Below are positions 44,027 to 52,560 of a DNA stretch of 64,000 nucleotides, piece by piece. The translations under genes were made by a program, and so were the position numbers. Location: contig NZ_CP039650.1 in assembly GCF_004923315.1 (NCBI RefSeq), forward strand, positions 744,001-808,000. The letters are read 5' to 3'. The notes under the pieces were generated by a model. That model saw only the letters and a list, made by a program, of their open reading frames with translations, was not told the DNA's origin and searched no databases. This DNA comes from Azospirillum sp. TSA2s (GTDB taxonomy: Bacteria > Pseudomonadota > Alphaproteobacteria > Azospirillales > Azospirillaceae). Positions within the stretch are counted from its first letter, which is position 1; each line of letters opens with the position of its first letter.

Positions 44027-44449
44027 ATGTCGGAACTGACCCTGTCGGAGCGGGCGAAGCGGGCCATCGCCCTCGTGCTGGGCACGATCAACGCCCCCCG
44101 TCCGGTTGCGATGGACGAAGCGACGCTGCTCGACTGCCTGGGCGCCGAGCGTCCGGATCCGCGCTGGCGCCCGCACATCGAGGCCCTGTTCGACGAAGTG
44201 TCCATCGAGGCGCTGCACGATCTGGTACTGGCCGGGGTAGTGGATTTCGGCCAGTTGGACCGAGCGGCACGAATTTGGGGGATGACCGATGGACGAAACC
44301 ACCCCTGGATCGAAGAAATGGCCACCCTCACGCTGGCCTGCATTGCTCGCGGACGCCCTCCGTCTGCTACGGTCGCTCCCGGACAAACCGCGCTGGAGCT
44401 TCGGCGGCGGCACGGCGCAGCTCACAAAGCACTCTCCTCGTTAAGATAA
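44027..44449 (+). CDS. Hypothetical protein (140 aa)
   Basis: A 140-residue mostly helical protein (MSELTLSERAKRAIALVLGT, CLGAERPDPRWRPHIEALFD, EVSIEALHDLVLAGVVDFGQ) with GGAG nine bases before the ATG. I recognise no domain. The last ~20 codons run into the boundary where base composition drops sharply, and the stop lies inside the AT-rich dyad at 44442-44460. The original C-terminus may therefore have been replaced when the adjacent island arrived. Confidence 0.6.
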   Translation: MSELTLSERAKRAIALVLGTINAPRPVAMDEATLLDCLGAERPDPRWRPHIEALFDEVSIEALHDLVLAGVVDFGQLDRAARIWGMTDGRNHPWIEEMATLTLACIARGRPPSATVAPGQTALELRRRHGAAHKALSSLR

Positions 44450-44460
44450 ACAATATCTTA
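44442..44460. promoter_or_regulatory. AT-rich dyad at the start of the island
   Basis: TAAGATA-AACAA-TATCTTA, a perfect 7-bp inverted repeat, marks the switch from GC-rich to AT-rich DNA and lies 15 bp before the first start codon of the interrupted gene. It may be an operator or part of its promoter. Confidence 0.35.
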
Positions 44461-44474
44461 TAATAAACTCATTC

Positions 44475-45499
44475 GTGAATATCACTACACATCAGAAATG
44501 GATAAAAATGGAATTCTCCGAAGATCTTTTACAAAGCTCGCCTAAGATTATAACTCTCAGCGATTGGAGCGCTGGCCCTGACAACATTCTAGGAACCTAT
44601 AGCCCACTAAAATTTTCCTTAAGCCTATCTCCTAAAATACATAATATTCTTTCTTCTTCTGAAAGTGGCATTCACGAAGGAAGCAGATTACCTTGGGACG
44701 TTGTGCAAGCCTTTTCGACCGCACTACATGAGAATATACATTGGTGGCAACATATCGGATCAACGGCTGGCTTTATCTTTAGCTTAGCAGGGCCAATGCA
44801 ATTTCATGCAAATTATGGACATCTTAAAAATTTTCTTAAGAAAATTGGCCCCAAAATGCCAATCATAAACATCACTAGCTCGAAAACAATGTTGCAACAG
44901 CTTGAAAAAGAAGAACAGGACACGTGCAATAAAATAATAAATAACTATATGGACATAGAATTTTTCTTTAACTATCAATTTTCTCCGGAGAAGTTTGAAG
45001 AAAAAGCCGGTAATATTTATTTTGAGTGCTTAGGGCACTCATTTGATATAACTTATGGAAATGCAATAACCACCTTGATTGCAACGCTTGACATGTACAA
45101 AGAAGGGGAAGATATTGAATCTCTTTTCCCTAACGCAAACATAATGGCAGAAATAAATTCTGAAAGAAAAAGCAAAAAGGAAAATAACTACTACCATGGC
45201 TCTCCAATTATTCTGCCTCCGTTCGGATTAAATTACATTTTTGAAGGACAAGCAAGATTTTCTCAAATACAATATCTTTCACTTTCCTCAAATAAGAAAT
45301 TTGATTTTGATCATGCAAATTCTGCAGGAATGATGTCAGAGCTTTATACAAAAGCTTTCAATTTTTACATTGAGAAAACGGGCATACCATATCCTTCTTC
45401 AATACTAGATAATTCTGTAAACTTGTTTCTTCTGGCATGCGATATATCTCTGAATACTACTGCAGGATTTCCATTATCATACACGACAGAAGACGAAAC
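44475..45499 (+). pseudogene. Putative HExxH metalloprotein, N-terminal part of an IS-interrupted gene
   Basis: An AT-rich frame (very unlike its neighbours in codon use) encodes 339 residues before the IS66 insertion. It carries HENIH within ALHENIHWWQHIGS at residues 85-89, a zinc-protease HExxH motif. A possible third ligand is the Glu in NYIFEGQARFSQ (residue 257), the spacing of gluzincin-type enzymes. No signal peptide or transmembrane segment. The frame opens at a GTG at 44475; the ATG at 44508 is an alternative start. It ends in the 8-bp sequence GACGAAAC, repeated at 47583 where the gene resumes in the same frame. No known family recognised. Confidence 0.8.
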
Positions 45500-47011
45500 G
45501 TGTTTGCTCACCTGGCTGGCGGCAGCTGAGCCTTTAAGCGACGACGAAGGTGCCGTCGATGAGGTTGCGGATGGCGGTCCAGGCGGACTGGCCTTGGCGG
45601 CGCGCGGTTCCGGTGACGGAACGATAGCCTGCGTGGATGCCCGGCCCCCAGTCGGAGCGGAAGCCGTTCGTCACCTTGCGGAAGATCACGGACGGGCGGA
45701 TTTCCTGCTCACTGACGTTGTTGGTCGGTGGCACGCGGCGGTCGCTGAGAAAGACAAAGAACTTGCCGCGCCACGCCTTGATCTGGCGCTGCAGTTCGCG
45801 GCCAGCCGGATGGGCAGCGGGGACACCGAGCAGCGCATCGAGGCGGCGCTCGGCCTTGGCGGCGTAAGCGGCGAGCGTGCTGTCCTTCAACTCCGGTCTT
45901 CGCTTGCCGACACGGATGGCCCAGCGCAGATGATCCCGGAGTTTCGGCGCCACCACGCTGTCGCCGCAGTCGATGGCGTACTGAACGTCGCGTAAGACAT
46001 GGGCCAGGCAGACCTGATGAACTTGCCCCAGCTCCTGCTGGCCGGCGTAGCGGTCAGAGACCCACACCTCGGGTCGATGATCCCCCAGAATGTCGGCGGC
46101 GACCGCCCGTCCCCGGCTGGGGGCAATGGTGTGCAGCACAGCCTCATCGGACTGGAACACCCACTGCCAGTGGGTCACGCCGTCAACCCGGGTTGTGGTT
46201 TCGTCCGAGGCGATGACGGGAGCGGTCAGGAGCTTGGTCTTGATCGCCGCGCAGGCAGTATCGAACGCCGACCCCATGCGGCGGAAGGCATTGGCGATGG
46301 CGCCTTCGGAGATGCTCAGCCCAAACACCTCCTTCAGCAGGCGCGACAGCCGCTCGAAGCCGACATGATGGCTGTGATGCAGGTAGGCCAGCAGCGAGCG
46401 GATCCCTGGGCCGAAGGGCGTTCCCGGCGGCATGGCGGCGGGCGGTTCAGCCCGATAGCGCCGTCCACACGAACCGCAGCGGCCGCCGAACAGCTCCACC
46501 CGCGTCACCACCGGGCGGACTTCGGGCAGGTCAATGTGGTCGTAGCGATGCCGGCAGCGCTGTCCCGCTGCCAACAGCGCCGTTTGGCAATGCGGGCATT
46601 CCTCGGCGAGACGGCGCTCGGTGCGATCAGGGTCGGGCGTGAGCGGCCGCGCGACACCGGGACGGGACGGCCGCGGTTTGCGCCCCCGCTTCGCCTTGCC
46701 GGTCTTGCCCCCGGGGCCATCCTGGGACGGCGGGATGTGCGAGTTCGCCGAGGTCTTCTTCGGCTTGCCGACCAAGGCTTCCAGTTCGGCAATCCGTGCG
46801 GCCATGCGCTCGATCAGCGCCGCCTGCTCGATTAGCAGGGCGTCCTTCTCGGCGTCGCTCAGGCGATAACGCGGCGGAACTGTCATCCCGCCTTTGACTC
46901 ACGTCAGCCCCCCACGACGCAACACCGGATCGTCACCCCACCCCCAATGCGCGCAACCCCGAGCCGGCTCGAGCCGGCGTCACGCGCTCAGCCAGCCAGG
47001 TGAGCAAATAC
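45500..47011 (-). mobile_element. IS66-family insertion sequence, complete copy 1 (1512 bp)
   Basis: The ends are GTGTTTGCTCACCTGGCTGGC at 45500 and, in complement, GTATTTGCTCACCTGGCTGGC ending at 47011, a 21-bp inverted repeat with one mismatch. Only a tnpC-type transposase is carried, as in the ISBst12-like IS66 subgroup. The 8-bp duplication GACGAAAC lies at 45492-45499 and at 47583-47590, that is, after the adjoining partial copy, so full and partial copies behave as one inserted unit. Confidence 0.93.
45534..46886 (-). CDS. IS66-family transposase (copy 1)
   Basis: A 450-residue transposase. An N-terminal leucine-zipper-like helix (LIEQAALIERMAARIAELEA) and a basic linker (GKTGKAKRGRKPRPSRPGVA) precede a zinc finger with CPHC and CGSC. 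The IS66 catalytic domain has D in VIASDETTTRVDG, D in VWVSDRYAGQQE and E in TNNVSEQEIRPSVIFRK. The protein is identical to the one encoded at 48546-49898. All catalytic residues are intact. Confidence 0.95.
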   Translation of the reverse strand: MTVPPRYRLSDAEKDALLIEQAALIERMAARIAELEALVGKPKKTSANSHIPPSQDGPGGKTGKAKRGRKPRPSRPGVARPLTPDPDRTERRLAEECPHCQTALLAAGQRCRHRYDHIDLPEVRPVVTRVELFGGRCGSCGRRYRAEPPAAMPPGTPFGPGIRSLLAYLHHSHHVGFERLSRLLKEVFGLSISEGAIANAFRRMGSAFDTACAAIKTKLLTAPVIASDETTTRVDGVTHWQWVFQSDEAVLHTIAPSRGRAVAADILGDHRPEVWVSDRYAGQQELGQVHQVCLAHVLRDVQYAIDCGDSVVAPKLRDHLRWAIRVGKRRPELKDSTLAAYAAKAERRLDALLGVPAAHPAGRELQRQIKAWRGKFFVFLSDRRVPPTNNVSEQEIRPSVIFRKVTNGFRSDWGPGIHAGYRSVTGTARRQGQSAWTAIRNLIDGTFVVA

Positions 47012-47457
47012 GGCGGTTCAGCCCGATAGCGCCGTCCACACGAACCGCAGCGGCCGCCGAACAGCTCCACCCGCGTCACCACCGGGCGGACTTCGGGCAG
47101 GTCAATGTGGTCGTAGCGATGCCGGCAGCGCTGTCCCGCTGCCAACAGCGCCGTTTGGCAATGCGGGCATTCCTCGGCGAGACGGCGCTCGGTGCGATCA
47201 GGGTCGGGCGTGAGCGGCCGCGCGACACCGGGACGGGACGGCCGCGGTTTGCGCCCCCGCTTCGCCTTGCCGGTCTTGCCCCCGGGGCCATCCTGGGACG
47301 GCGGGATGTGCGAGTTCGCCGAGGTCTTCTTCGGCTTGCCGACCAAGGCTTCCAGTTCGGCAATCCGTGCGGCCATGCGCTCGATCAGCGCCGCCTGCTC
47401 GATTAGCAGGGCGTCCTTCTCGGCGTCGCTCAGGCGATAACGCGGCGGAACTGTCAT
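47012..47457 (-). pseudogene. Truncated IS66 transposase, N-terminal part
   Basis: It encodes the first ~149 residues of the transposase through the zinc finger (GGRCGSCGRRYRAEPP). At the junction the frame runs into the end of the complete copy, adding about 25 unrelated residues to a stop at 46933. The DDE domain is missing, so it cannot transpose, although the product could still bind IS ends. Confidence 0.88.
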
Positions 47458-47582
47458 CCCGCCTTTGACTCACGTCAGCCCCCCACGACGCAACACCGGA
47501 TCGTCACCCCACCCCCAATGCGCGCAACCCCGAGCCGGCTCGAGCCGGCGTCACGCGCTCAGCCAGCCAGGTGAGCAAATAC
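47012..47582 (-). mobile_element. Partial IS66 copy in tandem (571 bp)
   Basis: This stretch repeats 46441-47011 in direct orientation, starting at GGCGGTTCAG and ending with the terminal repeat CCAGGTGAGCAAATAC. It lacks the transposase 3' two-thirds and the other terminal repeat. It joins the complete copy directly at 47011/47012 with no filler. Confidence 0.93.
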
Positions 47583-48269
47583 GACGAAACTGTTCAGGAC
47601 AACACTCCCGGAATTTGGTTTGTGAAGATTTGTGAGTTTTTGAGAAGGCATAAAACCCAGGCACTTTTTCTAGTTTCAAATGCGGATAGAAGTTCCTATA
47701 TCAATTCTTGTAATTTCATATGCAAAGGTATTAATTTAACAACACCAATGAAATGCCTAGAGAAGATTTGCAAGCTTTTAGATTCAAAAACGATCCAGTC
47801 TCTAATGAATGAGCATAAGTATCTGCAATACAGGCCTGGAAACATGGCTATAAGATACCTGCTCTCTCACTTCATTGATTTCTCTTTAAGCAAGGCAAAG
47901 CGACCAGAATTTTTCTGTTGGCCAGCTCACTGCATGGCCGGTCCTCATGTAAGCGAACAGTCGAAAGAACTTTTTGAACGTCACAAAGCGAAATTTGTTA
48001 ACAACAGTGATGATGATGGTATTCACATAGCAATCATACAAGGCATGGATGAGAAAGACATGATGGAGACGCTAGGATCTTTCTATGCAGATATAGTGGT
48101 TCACGAAATCTCTCGACAATGGATTGCAGCAAAAAGCGTTTTTAAATACGATCTTGAATGGCTTTCAAAAAAGCACGAGTACCCTGTAATGAAAGGTTAT
48201 ATAGATGATCTTTTTATCCAAACTTTTGGCACTCCTGCATCAGCTTTCGAATATGTAAGGTATTCCTGA
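47583..48269 (+). pseudogene. C-terminal part of the IS-interrupted HExxH gene
   Basis: It continues the upstream fragment after the target duplication in the same frame (GAC GAA ACT GTT), giving 228 residues to the stop: FVKICEFLRRHKTQALFLVS, a Cys-rich middle (SCNFICKGI, FFCWPAHCMAGPHV), then GIHIAIIQGMDEKDMMETLG and VVHEISRQWIAAKSVF. The composition is AT-rich like the N-terminal part. Joined, the gene would encode 567 residues. A GTG inside the IS end (47571) could start a truncated protein, but expression of this half alone is doubtful. The 150 bp that follow (48270-48420) are AT-rich and hold no gene I can support. Confidence 0.8.
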
Positions 48270-48420
48270 TAATGTCAGACTTACTTAGGAGCCCCAGGTA
48301 TATCACCCTCAATGAAAGAGACATTATCTATTAAAACAAATAATAAAAATATATAAATGCGGATATAATATTCACGAAATTGCTTTCGCACCAAGCCCCA
48401 GCGACTACAGTCGCCCACGG

Positions 48421-49932
48421 GTATTTGCTCACCTGGCTGGCTGAGCGCGTGACGCCGGCTCGAGCCGGCTCGGGGTTGCGCGCATTGGGGGTGGGGTGAC
48501 GATCCGGTGTTGCGTCGTGGGGGGCTGACGTGAGTCAAAGGCGGGATGACAGTTCCGCCGCGTTATCGCCTGAGCGACGCCGAGAAGGACGCCCTGCTAA
48601 TCGAGCAGGCGGCGCTGATCGAGCGCATGGCCGCACGGATTGCCGAACTGGAAGCCTTGGTCGGCAAGCCGAAGAAGACCTCGGCGAACTCGCACATCCC
48701 GCCGTCCCAGGATGGCCCCGGGGGCAAGACCGGCAAGGCGAAGCGGGGGCGCAAACCGCGGCCGTCCCGTCCCGGTGTCGCGCGGCCGCTCACGCCCGAC
48801 CCTGATCGCACCGAGCGCCGTCTCGCCGAGGAATGCCCGCATTGCCAAACGGCGCTGTTGGCAGCGGGACAGCGCTGCCGGCATCGCTACGACCACATTG
48901 ACCTGCCCGAAGTCCGCCCGGTGGTGACGCGGGTGGAGCTGTTCGGCGGCCGCTGCGGTTCGTGTGGACGGCGCTATCGGGCTGAACCGCCCGCCGCCAT
49001 GCCGCCGGGAACGCCCTTCGGCCCAGGGATCCGCTCGCTGCTGGCCTACCTGCATCACAGCCATCATGTCGGCTTCGAGCGGCTGTCGCGCCTGCTGAAG
49101 GAGGTGTTTGGGCTGAGCATCTCCGAAGGCGCCATCGCCAATGCCTTCCGCCGCATGGGGTCGGCGTTCGATACTGCCTGCGCGGCGATCAAGACCAAGC
49201 TCCTGACCGCTCCCGTCATCGCCTCGGACGAAACCACAACCCGGGTTGACGGCGTGACCCACTGGCAGTGGGTGTTCCAGTCCGATGAGGCTGTGCTGCA
49301 CACCATTGCCCCCAGCCGGGGACGGGCGGTCGCCGCCGACATTCTGGGGGATCATCGACCCGAGGTGTGGGTCTCTGACCGCTACGCCGGCCAGCAGGAG
49401 CTGGGGCAAGTTCATCAGGTCTGCCTGGCCCATGTCTTACGCGACGTTCAGTACGCCATCGACTGCGGCGACAGCGTGGTGGCGCCGAAACTCCGGGATC
49501 ATCTGCGCTGGGCCATCCGTGTCGGCAAGCGAAGACCGGAGTTGAAGGACAGCACGCTCGCCGCTTACGCCGCCAAGGCCGAGCGCCGCCTCGATGCGCT
49601 GCTCGGTGTCCCCGCTGCCCATCCGGCTGGCCGCGAACTGCAGCGCCAGATCAAGGCGTGGCGCGGCAAGTTCTTTGTCTTTCTCAGCGACCGCCGCGTG
49701 CCACCGACCAACAACGTCAGTGAGCAGGAAATCCGCCCGTCCGTGATCTTCCGCAAGGTGACGAACGGCTTCCGCTCCGACTGGGGGCCGGGCATCCACG
49801 CAGGCTATCGTTCCGTCACCGGAACCGCGCGCCGCCAAGGCCAGTCCGCCTGGACCGCCATCCGCAACCTCATCGACGGCACCTTCGTCGTCGCTTAAAG
49901 GCTCAGCTGCCGCCAGCCAGGTGAGCAAACAC
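48421..49932 (+). mobile_element. IS66-family insertion sequence, complete copy 2 (1512 bp, inverted)
   Basis: Same length and ends as copy 1 in opposite orientation: GTATTTGCTCACC at 48421 and the complement of GTGTTTGCTCACC ending at 49932. The target duplication GCCCACGG is at 48413-48420 and 49933-49940, so this was an independent insertion. Confidence 0.95.
48546..49898 (+). CDS. IS66-family transposase (copy 2)
   Basis: A 450-residue protein identical in sequence to the copy 1 transposase, with the zinc finger (CPHC, CGSC) and the DDE residues intact. The identity of both copies indicates recent movement. The gene is read toward lpdA. Confidence 0.95.
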   Translation: MTVPPRYRLSDAEKDALLIEQAALIERMAARIAELEALVGKPKKTSANSHIPPSQDGPGGKTGKAKRGRKPRPSRPGVARPLTPDPDRTERRLAEECPHCQTALLAAGQRCRHRYDHIDLPEVRPVVTRVELFGGRCGSCGRRYRAEPPAAMPPGTPFGPGIRSLLAYLHHSHHVGFERLSRLLKEVFGLSISEGAIANAFRRMGSAFDTACAAIKTKLLTAPVIASDETTTRVDGVTHWQWVFQSDEAVLHTIAPSRGRAVAADILGDHRPEVWVSDRYAGQQELGQVHQVCLAHVLRDVQYAIDCGDSVVAPKLRDHLRWAIRVGKRRPELKDSTLAAYAAKAERRLDALLGVPAAHPAGRELQRQIKAWRGKFFVFLSDRRVPPTNNVSEQEIRPSVIFRKVTNGFRSDWGPGIHAGYRSVTGTARRQGQSAWTAIRNLIDGTFVVA

Positions 49933-49963
49933 GCCCACGGATCAAATGATCGTTTTTGAGAGC

Positions 49964-50001
49964 AATCCATGGTTCAAGTGAAATCACTTGAACCATGGAT
50001 T
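49964..50001. repeat. Perfect 18-bp inverted repeat at the island edge
   Basis: AATCCATGGTTCAAGTGA and its exact complement are separated by only two A residues. There is no T-run in either direction, so it is not an ordinary terminator. It lies 30 bp from the IS66 end in AT-rich DNA downstream of lpdA. Confidence 0.75.
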
Positions 50002-50019
50002 ACATCCCAAAAGCACTCT

Positions 50020-50059
50020 AGAGTCTGTCAGATACTCTAATAAGCATCTGGCAGACTCT
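50020..50059. repeat. Second hairpin downstream of lpdA
   Basis: AGAGTCTGTCAGAT pairs with ATCTGGCAGACTCT (one mismatch that is a G-U pair in RNA) across a 12-base loop. It is 12 bp past the lpdA stop, so it is probably a 3'-end structure of that transcript. Confidence 0.65.
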
Positions 50060-50070
50060 ACATCCCTAAT

Positions 50071-51468
50071 TTAGATGTGCAGCGGACGCCCGTCCACCGC
50101 CAGCGCCGCTTCCTTGACCGCTTCCGACAGGGTCGGGTGGGCGTGGCAGGTGCGGGCGACGTCTTCGGCGGACGCGCTGAACTCCATGGCCAGGACCAGC
50201 TCGCCGATCATCTCCGACACGTTCGGGCCGATCATGTGGACGCCCAGCACCTGATCGGTGGAGGCATCCGACAGGATCTTGACGAAGCCGTCGGTGTTGC
50301 CGCCGGCACGGGCGCGGCCGTTGGCGGTGAACGGGAACTTGCCGGCCTTGTAGGCGATGCCCGCGGCCTTCAGCTGCTCCTCGGTCTTGCCGACGGCGGC
50401 GACTTCCGGCCAGGTGTAGACGACGCCGGGGACGAGGTCGTGGTTGACGTGGCTCTTCTGGCCGGCCAGCTGCTCGGCCAGCGCCACACCCTCTTCCTCG
50501 GCCTTGTGGGCCAGCATCGGGCCTTCGACCACGTCGCCGATGGCGTAGATGCCCGGCACGTTGGTCTGGAAATGGCCATCGATCTTGACGCGGCCGCGCT
50601 CCAGCTCGACGCCCACCGCCTCCAGGCCCAGGCCTTCGGTGTAGGGGCGGCGGCCGATGGCGACCAGCACGGTGTCGGCCTCGATGGTCTGCGCGGCACC
50701 GCCGGCGGCGGGCTCGACCGTCAGGGTGATGCCGGTCTCGGTCACCGACGCGCCGGTCACCTTGGTGCTCAGCTTGAAGTCCATGCCCTGCTTGGCGAAG
50801 ATGCGCTGGGCCTGCTTCGACAGCTCGTTGTCCATCGTCGGCAGCACGCGGTCGAGATACTCGACCACCGTCACCTTGGCGCCCAGGCGGCCCCAGACGG
50901 AGCCCAGCTCCAGGCCGATCACGCCGCCGCCGATGACGACCAGATGCTTCGGCACCTCCGGCAGCGCCAGGGCGCCGGTGGAGGACACCACGCGCTTCTC
51001 GTCGATGGCGATGCCCGGCAGCGGGGTCACGTCCGAACCGGTGGCGATGACGATCGCCTTCGACGCGGTGATGGTGCCGACGCCTTCGACCTCGACGGTG
51101 TTCGGGGCGGTGATCTTGCCGGCGCCCTTCAGCCAGGCGATCTTGTTCTTCTTGAACAGGAACTCGATGCCGGTGACGTTGTCCTTAACGACCTTGTCCT
51201 TGTGGGCCAGCATGCCGGGCAGGTCCAGGTCGACGCTGCCGACCTTGATGCCGAACTTGGCAAGGCCGTGGGCCGCTTCCTCGAACTTCTCCGACGCCGC
51301 CAGCAGAGCCTTGGACGGGATGCAGCCGACGTTCAGGCAGGTGCCGCCCAGCGTCCCGCGCTTTTCCACGCAGGCAACCTTGAAGCCGAGCTGCGCCGCG
51401 CGGATCGCGCAGACATACCCGCCGGGACCGCCGCCGATCACAACGACGTCAAAAGTGCTTTCAGCCAT
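50071..51468 (-). CDS. lpdA: Dihydrolipoyl dehydrogenase (E3)
   Basis: A 465-residue FAD disulfide oxidoreductase that reoxidises the lipoyl groups of 2-oxoacid dehydrogenases and the glycine cleavage system. Seen are the FAD Rossmann motif (VVVIGGGPGGYVCAIRAAQL), the redox disulfide (GGTCLNVGCIPSKALL), the NAD site (LVVIGGGVIGLELGSVWGRL), AIGDVVEGPMLAHKAEEEG and the dimer-interface His/Glu pair (CHAHPTLSEAVKEA). AAAGGAAAG precedes the ATG. No E1/E2 genes lie upstream in the window, where a Uma2 gene follows on the same strand. The AT-rich island begins right after its stop. Confidence 0.96.
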   Translation of the reverse strand: MAESTFDVVVIGGGPGGYVCAIRAAQLGFKVACVEKRGTLGGTCLNVGCIPSKALLAASEKFEEAAHGLAKFGIKVGSVDLDLPGMLAHKDKVVKDNVTGIEFLFKKNKIAWLKGAGKITAPNTVEVEGVGTITASKAIVIATGSDVTPLPGIAIDEKRVVSSTGALALPEVPKHLVVIGGGVIGLELGSVWGRLGAKVTVVEYLDRVLPTMDNELSKQAQRIFAKQGMDFKLSTKVTGASVTETGITLTVEPAAGGAAQTIEADTVLVAIGRRPYTEGLGLEAVGVELERGRVKIDGHFQTNVPGIYAIGDVVEGPMLAHKAEEEGVALAEQLAGQKSHVNHDLVPGVVYTWPEVAAVGKTEEQLKAAGIAYKAGKFPFTANGRARAGGNTDGFVKILSDASTDQVLGVHMIGPNVSEMIGELVLAMEFSASAEDVARTCHAHPTLSEAVKEAALAVDGRPLHI

Positions 51469-51626
51469 GAGAGGCTTTCCTTTCGCCATTCTTGCTCGTT
51501 GCCAAAAGCCGTCCCATCCAGCGGGGAGGGCCGCGAGATATTCCGCGGGGCGATTTATGCCCGCGCTCACGCCCCGTGGCAACGGGACACTTCGTCTCTG
51601 GATGCAGGGTTGCCCAATGAAAGAGG

Positions 51627-52214
51627 TCAGAACCCAAGGTCGCGGTACAGCTCCGCCAGCGGCATGTCGAGGCCGGCGGTTTCCAGCACCAGCCGCCCGT
51701 CCTCCTCCAGCACCTCGGGTGCGGCGGGCCAGAGATTGTCCGAATCGCGACGGTGCAGTTCCGCCCGGATGGTCCGGGAGTCGAGGAACAGGATCTCCCG
51801 CACCGACGGCATGGCGGCATAGGCGTGCAGCTTGGCCCGCTGCGCCTTCTCCTCGGTCGGCAACAGAATTTCCACCAGCAGCACCGGCGCGGTGGTGTAG
51901 GGGATCTCCGGATCGAACGGCTCGCAGGTCACGGCAAGGTCGGCGACGCGGTAATTGTGCGTCGGGTCGAAATGCGGTCGGATGCCGGCCTCGGACAAAG
52001 TCCGGCAACGGCTTCCGTCACGCTTGCCCTTCTCCCGCAGGGCATCGCGCAATGCGGCACCCAAAGCGATCTGCAAGGTGCTGTGTGCGGGGCTCGGATG
52101 TGCCTGCCCGACAATTTCGCCATCGACGAGTTCATACCGGCCATCGTCCCGGAACTCCATTGCCAGGAATTCACCGACGGTCGTCAGCGGAGTGAAGCGA
52201 CGGGCGAGCGGCAT
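51627..52214 (-). CDS. Uma2 family (DUF820) endonuclease-like protein
   Basis: A 195-residue PD-(D/E)XK-like protein. The Uma2/DUF820 layout is clear: TTVGEFLAMEFRDDGRYELV, DGEIVGQAHPSPAHSTLQIA, the catalytic-type strand pair NYRVADLAVTCEP and APVLLVEILLPTEEKAQRAK (D...E.L.P), and MPSVREILFLDSRTIRAEL. Members are abundant in bacteria with no settled role. Start at MPLARRFTP with GGAG upstream; the frame is open 26 codons further. The catalytic Lys expected after VEI/VEV appears as K in EEKAQRAK. Confidence 0.82.
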   Translation of the reverse strand: MPLARRFTPLTTVGEFLAMEFRDDGRYELVDGEIVGQAHPSPAHSTLQIALGAALRDALREKGKRDGSRCRTLSEAGIRPHFDPTHNYRVADLAVTCEPFDPEIPYTTAPVLLVEILLPTEEKAQRAKLHAYAAMPSVREILFLDSRTIRAELHRRDSDNLWPAAPEVLEEDGRLVLETAGLDMPLAELYRDLGF

Positions 52215-52388
52215 GGCGGTCTCCGGTCCGGACGGGACGTTCGGCAACAGCCCCAATGTAATCCATTCCCATGCCGAAGCGAAGGGCACCACCTTTGCGC
52301 AAGCCCCCTCCCCGATCGGATCGGGAAACCTTTACGGCTCCGCTCGCGTTCCCATCGGCATCACACAGCCACCGCAACGGAGACCACC

Positions 52389-52547
52389 ATGACCACCGTC
52401 AAGAAGTTCGCTCTGCTCGCCGTCCTGGGCACGCTGCTGGGCACCACGCTGGCCGCCTGCAACACCATGGAGGGCGCCGGCCAGGATGTGCAGGCCGGTG
52501 GCCGCGCCATCGAACGGGGCGCCGACAACGTCCAGAAGAAGATGTAA
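52389..52547 (+). CDS. Entericidin A/B-family small lipoprotein
   Basis: A 52-residue lipoprotein: signal peptide KFALLAVLGTLLGTTLAAC with lipobox LAAC (Cys24), then NTMEGAGQDVQAGGRAIERG and ADNVQKKM, the entericidin signature (N-M-GAG-D...G..I). Entericidin-type lipoproteins act at the cell envelope, classically as antidote/toxin pairs, though most alphaproteobacterial members are single genes linked to stress. GGAG lies before the ATG. Two hairpin terminators follow. Confidence 0.88.
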   Translation: MTTVKKFALLAVLGTLLGTTLAACNTMEGAGQDVQAGGRAIERGADNVQKKM

Positions 52548-52560
52548 ATCCGCAGTCGGC

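Noticed and set aside
48312..48356. A 14-codon ATG frame after the interrupted gene
   Set aside because: AT-rich sequence yields such frames by chance; no clear SD and no similarity to anything I recognise.
48597..49433. Open frames antisense to the IS66 transposase (and the same at 45999-46835)
   Set aside because: Shadow frames of a conserved transposase; present in each copy only because the copies are identical.
45500..49932. Composite transposon made of the two full IS66 copies
   Set aside because: Each copy has its own distinct 8-bp target duplication (GACGAAAC and GCCCACGG), so the segment did not arrive as one composite unit.
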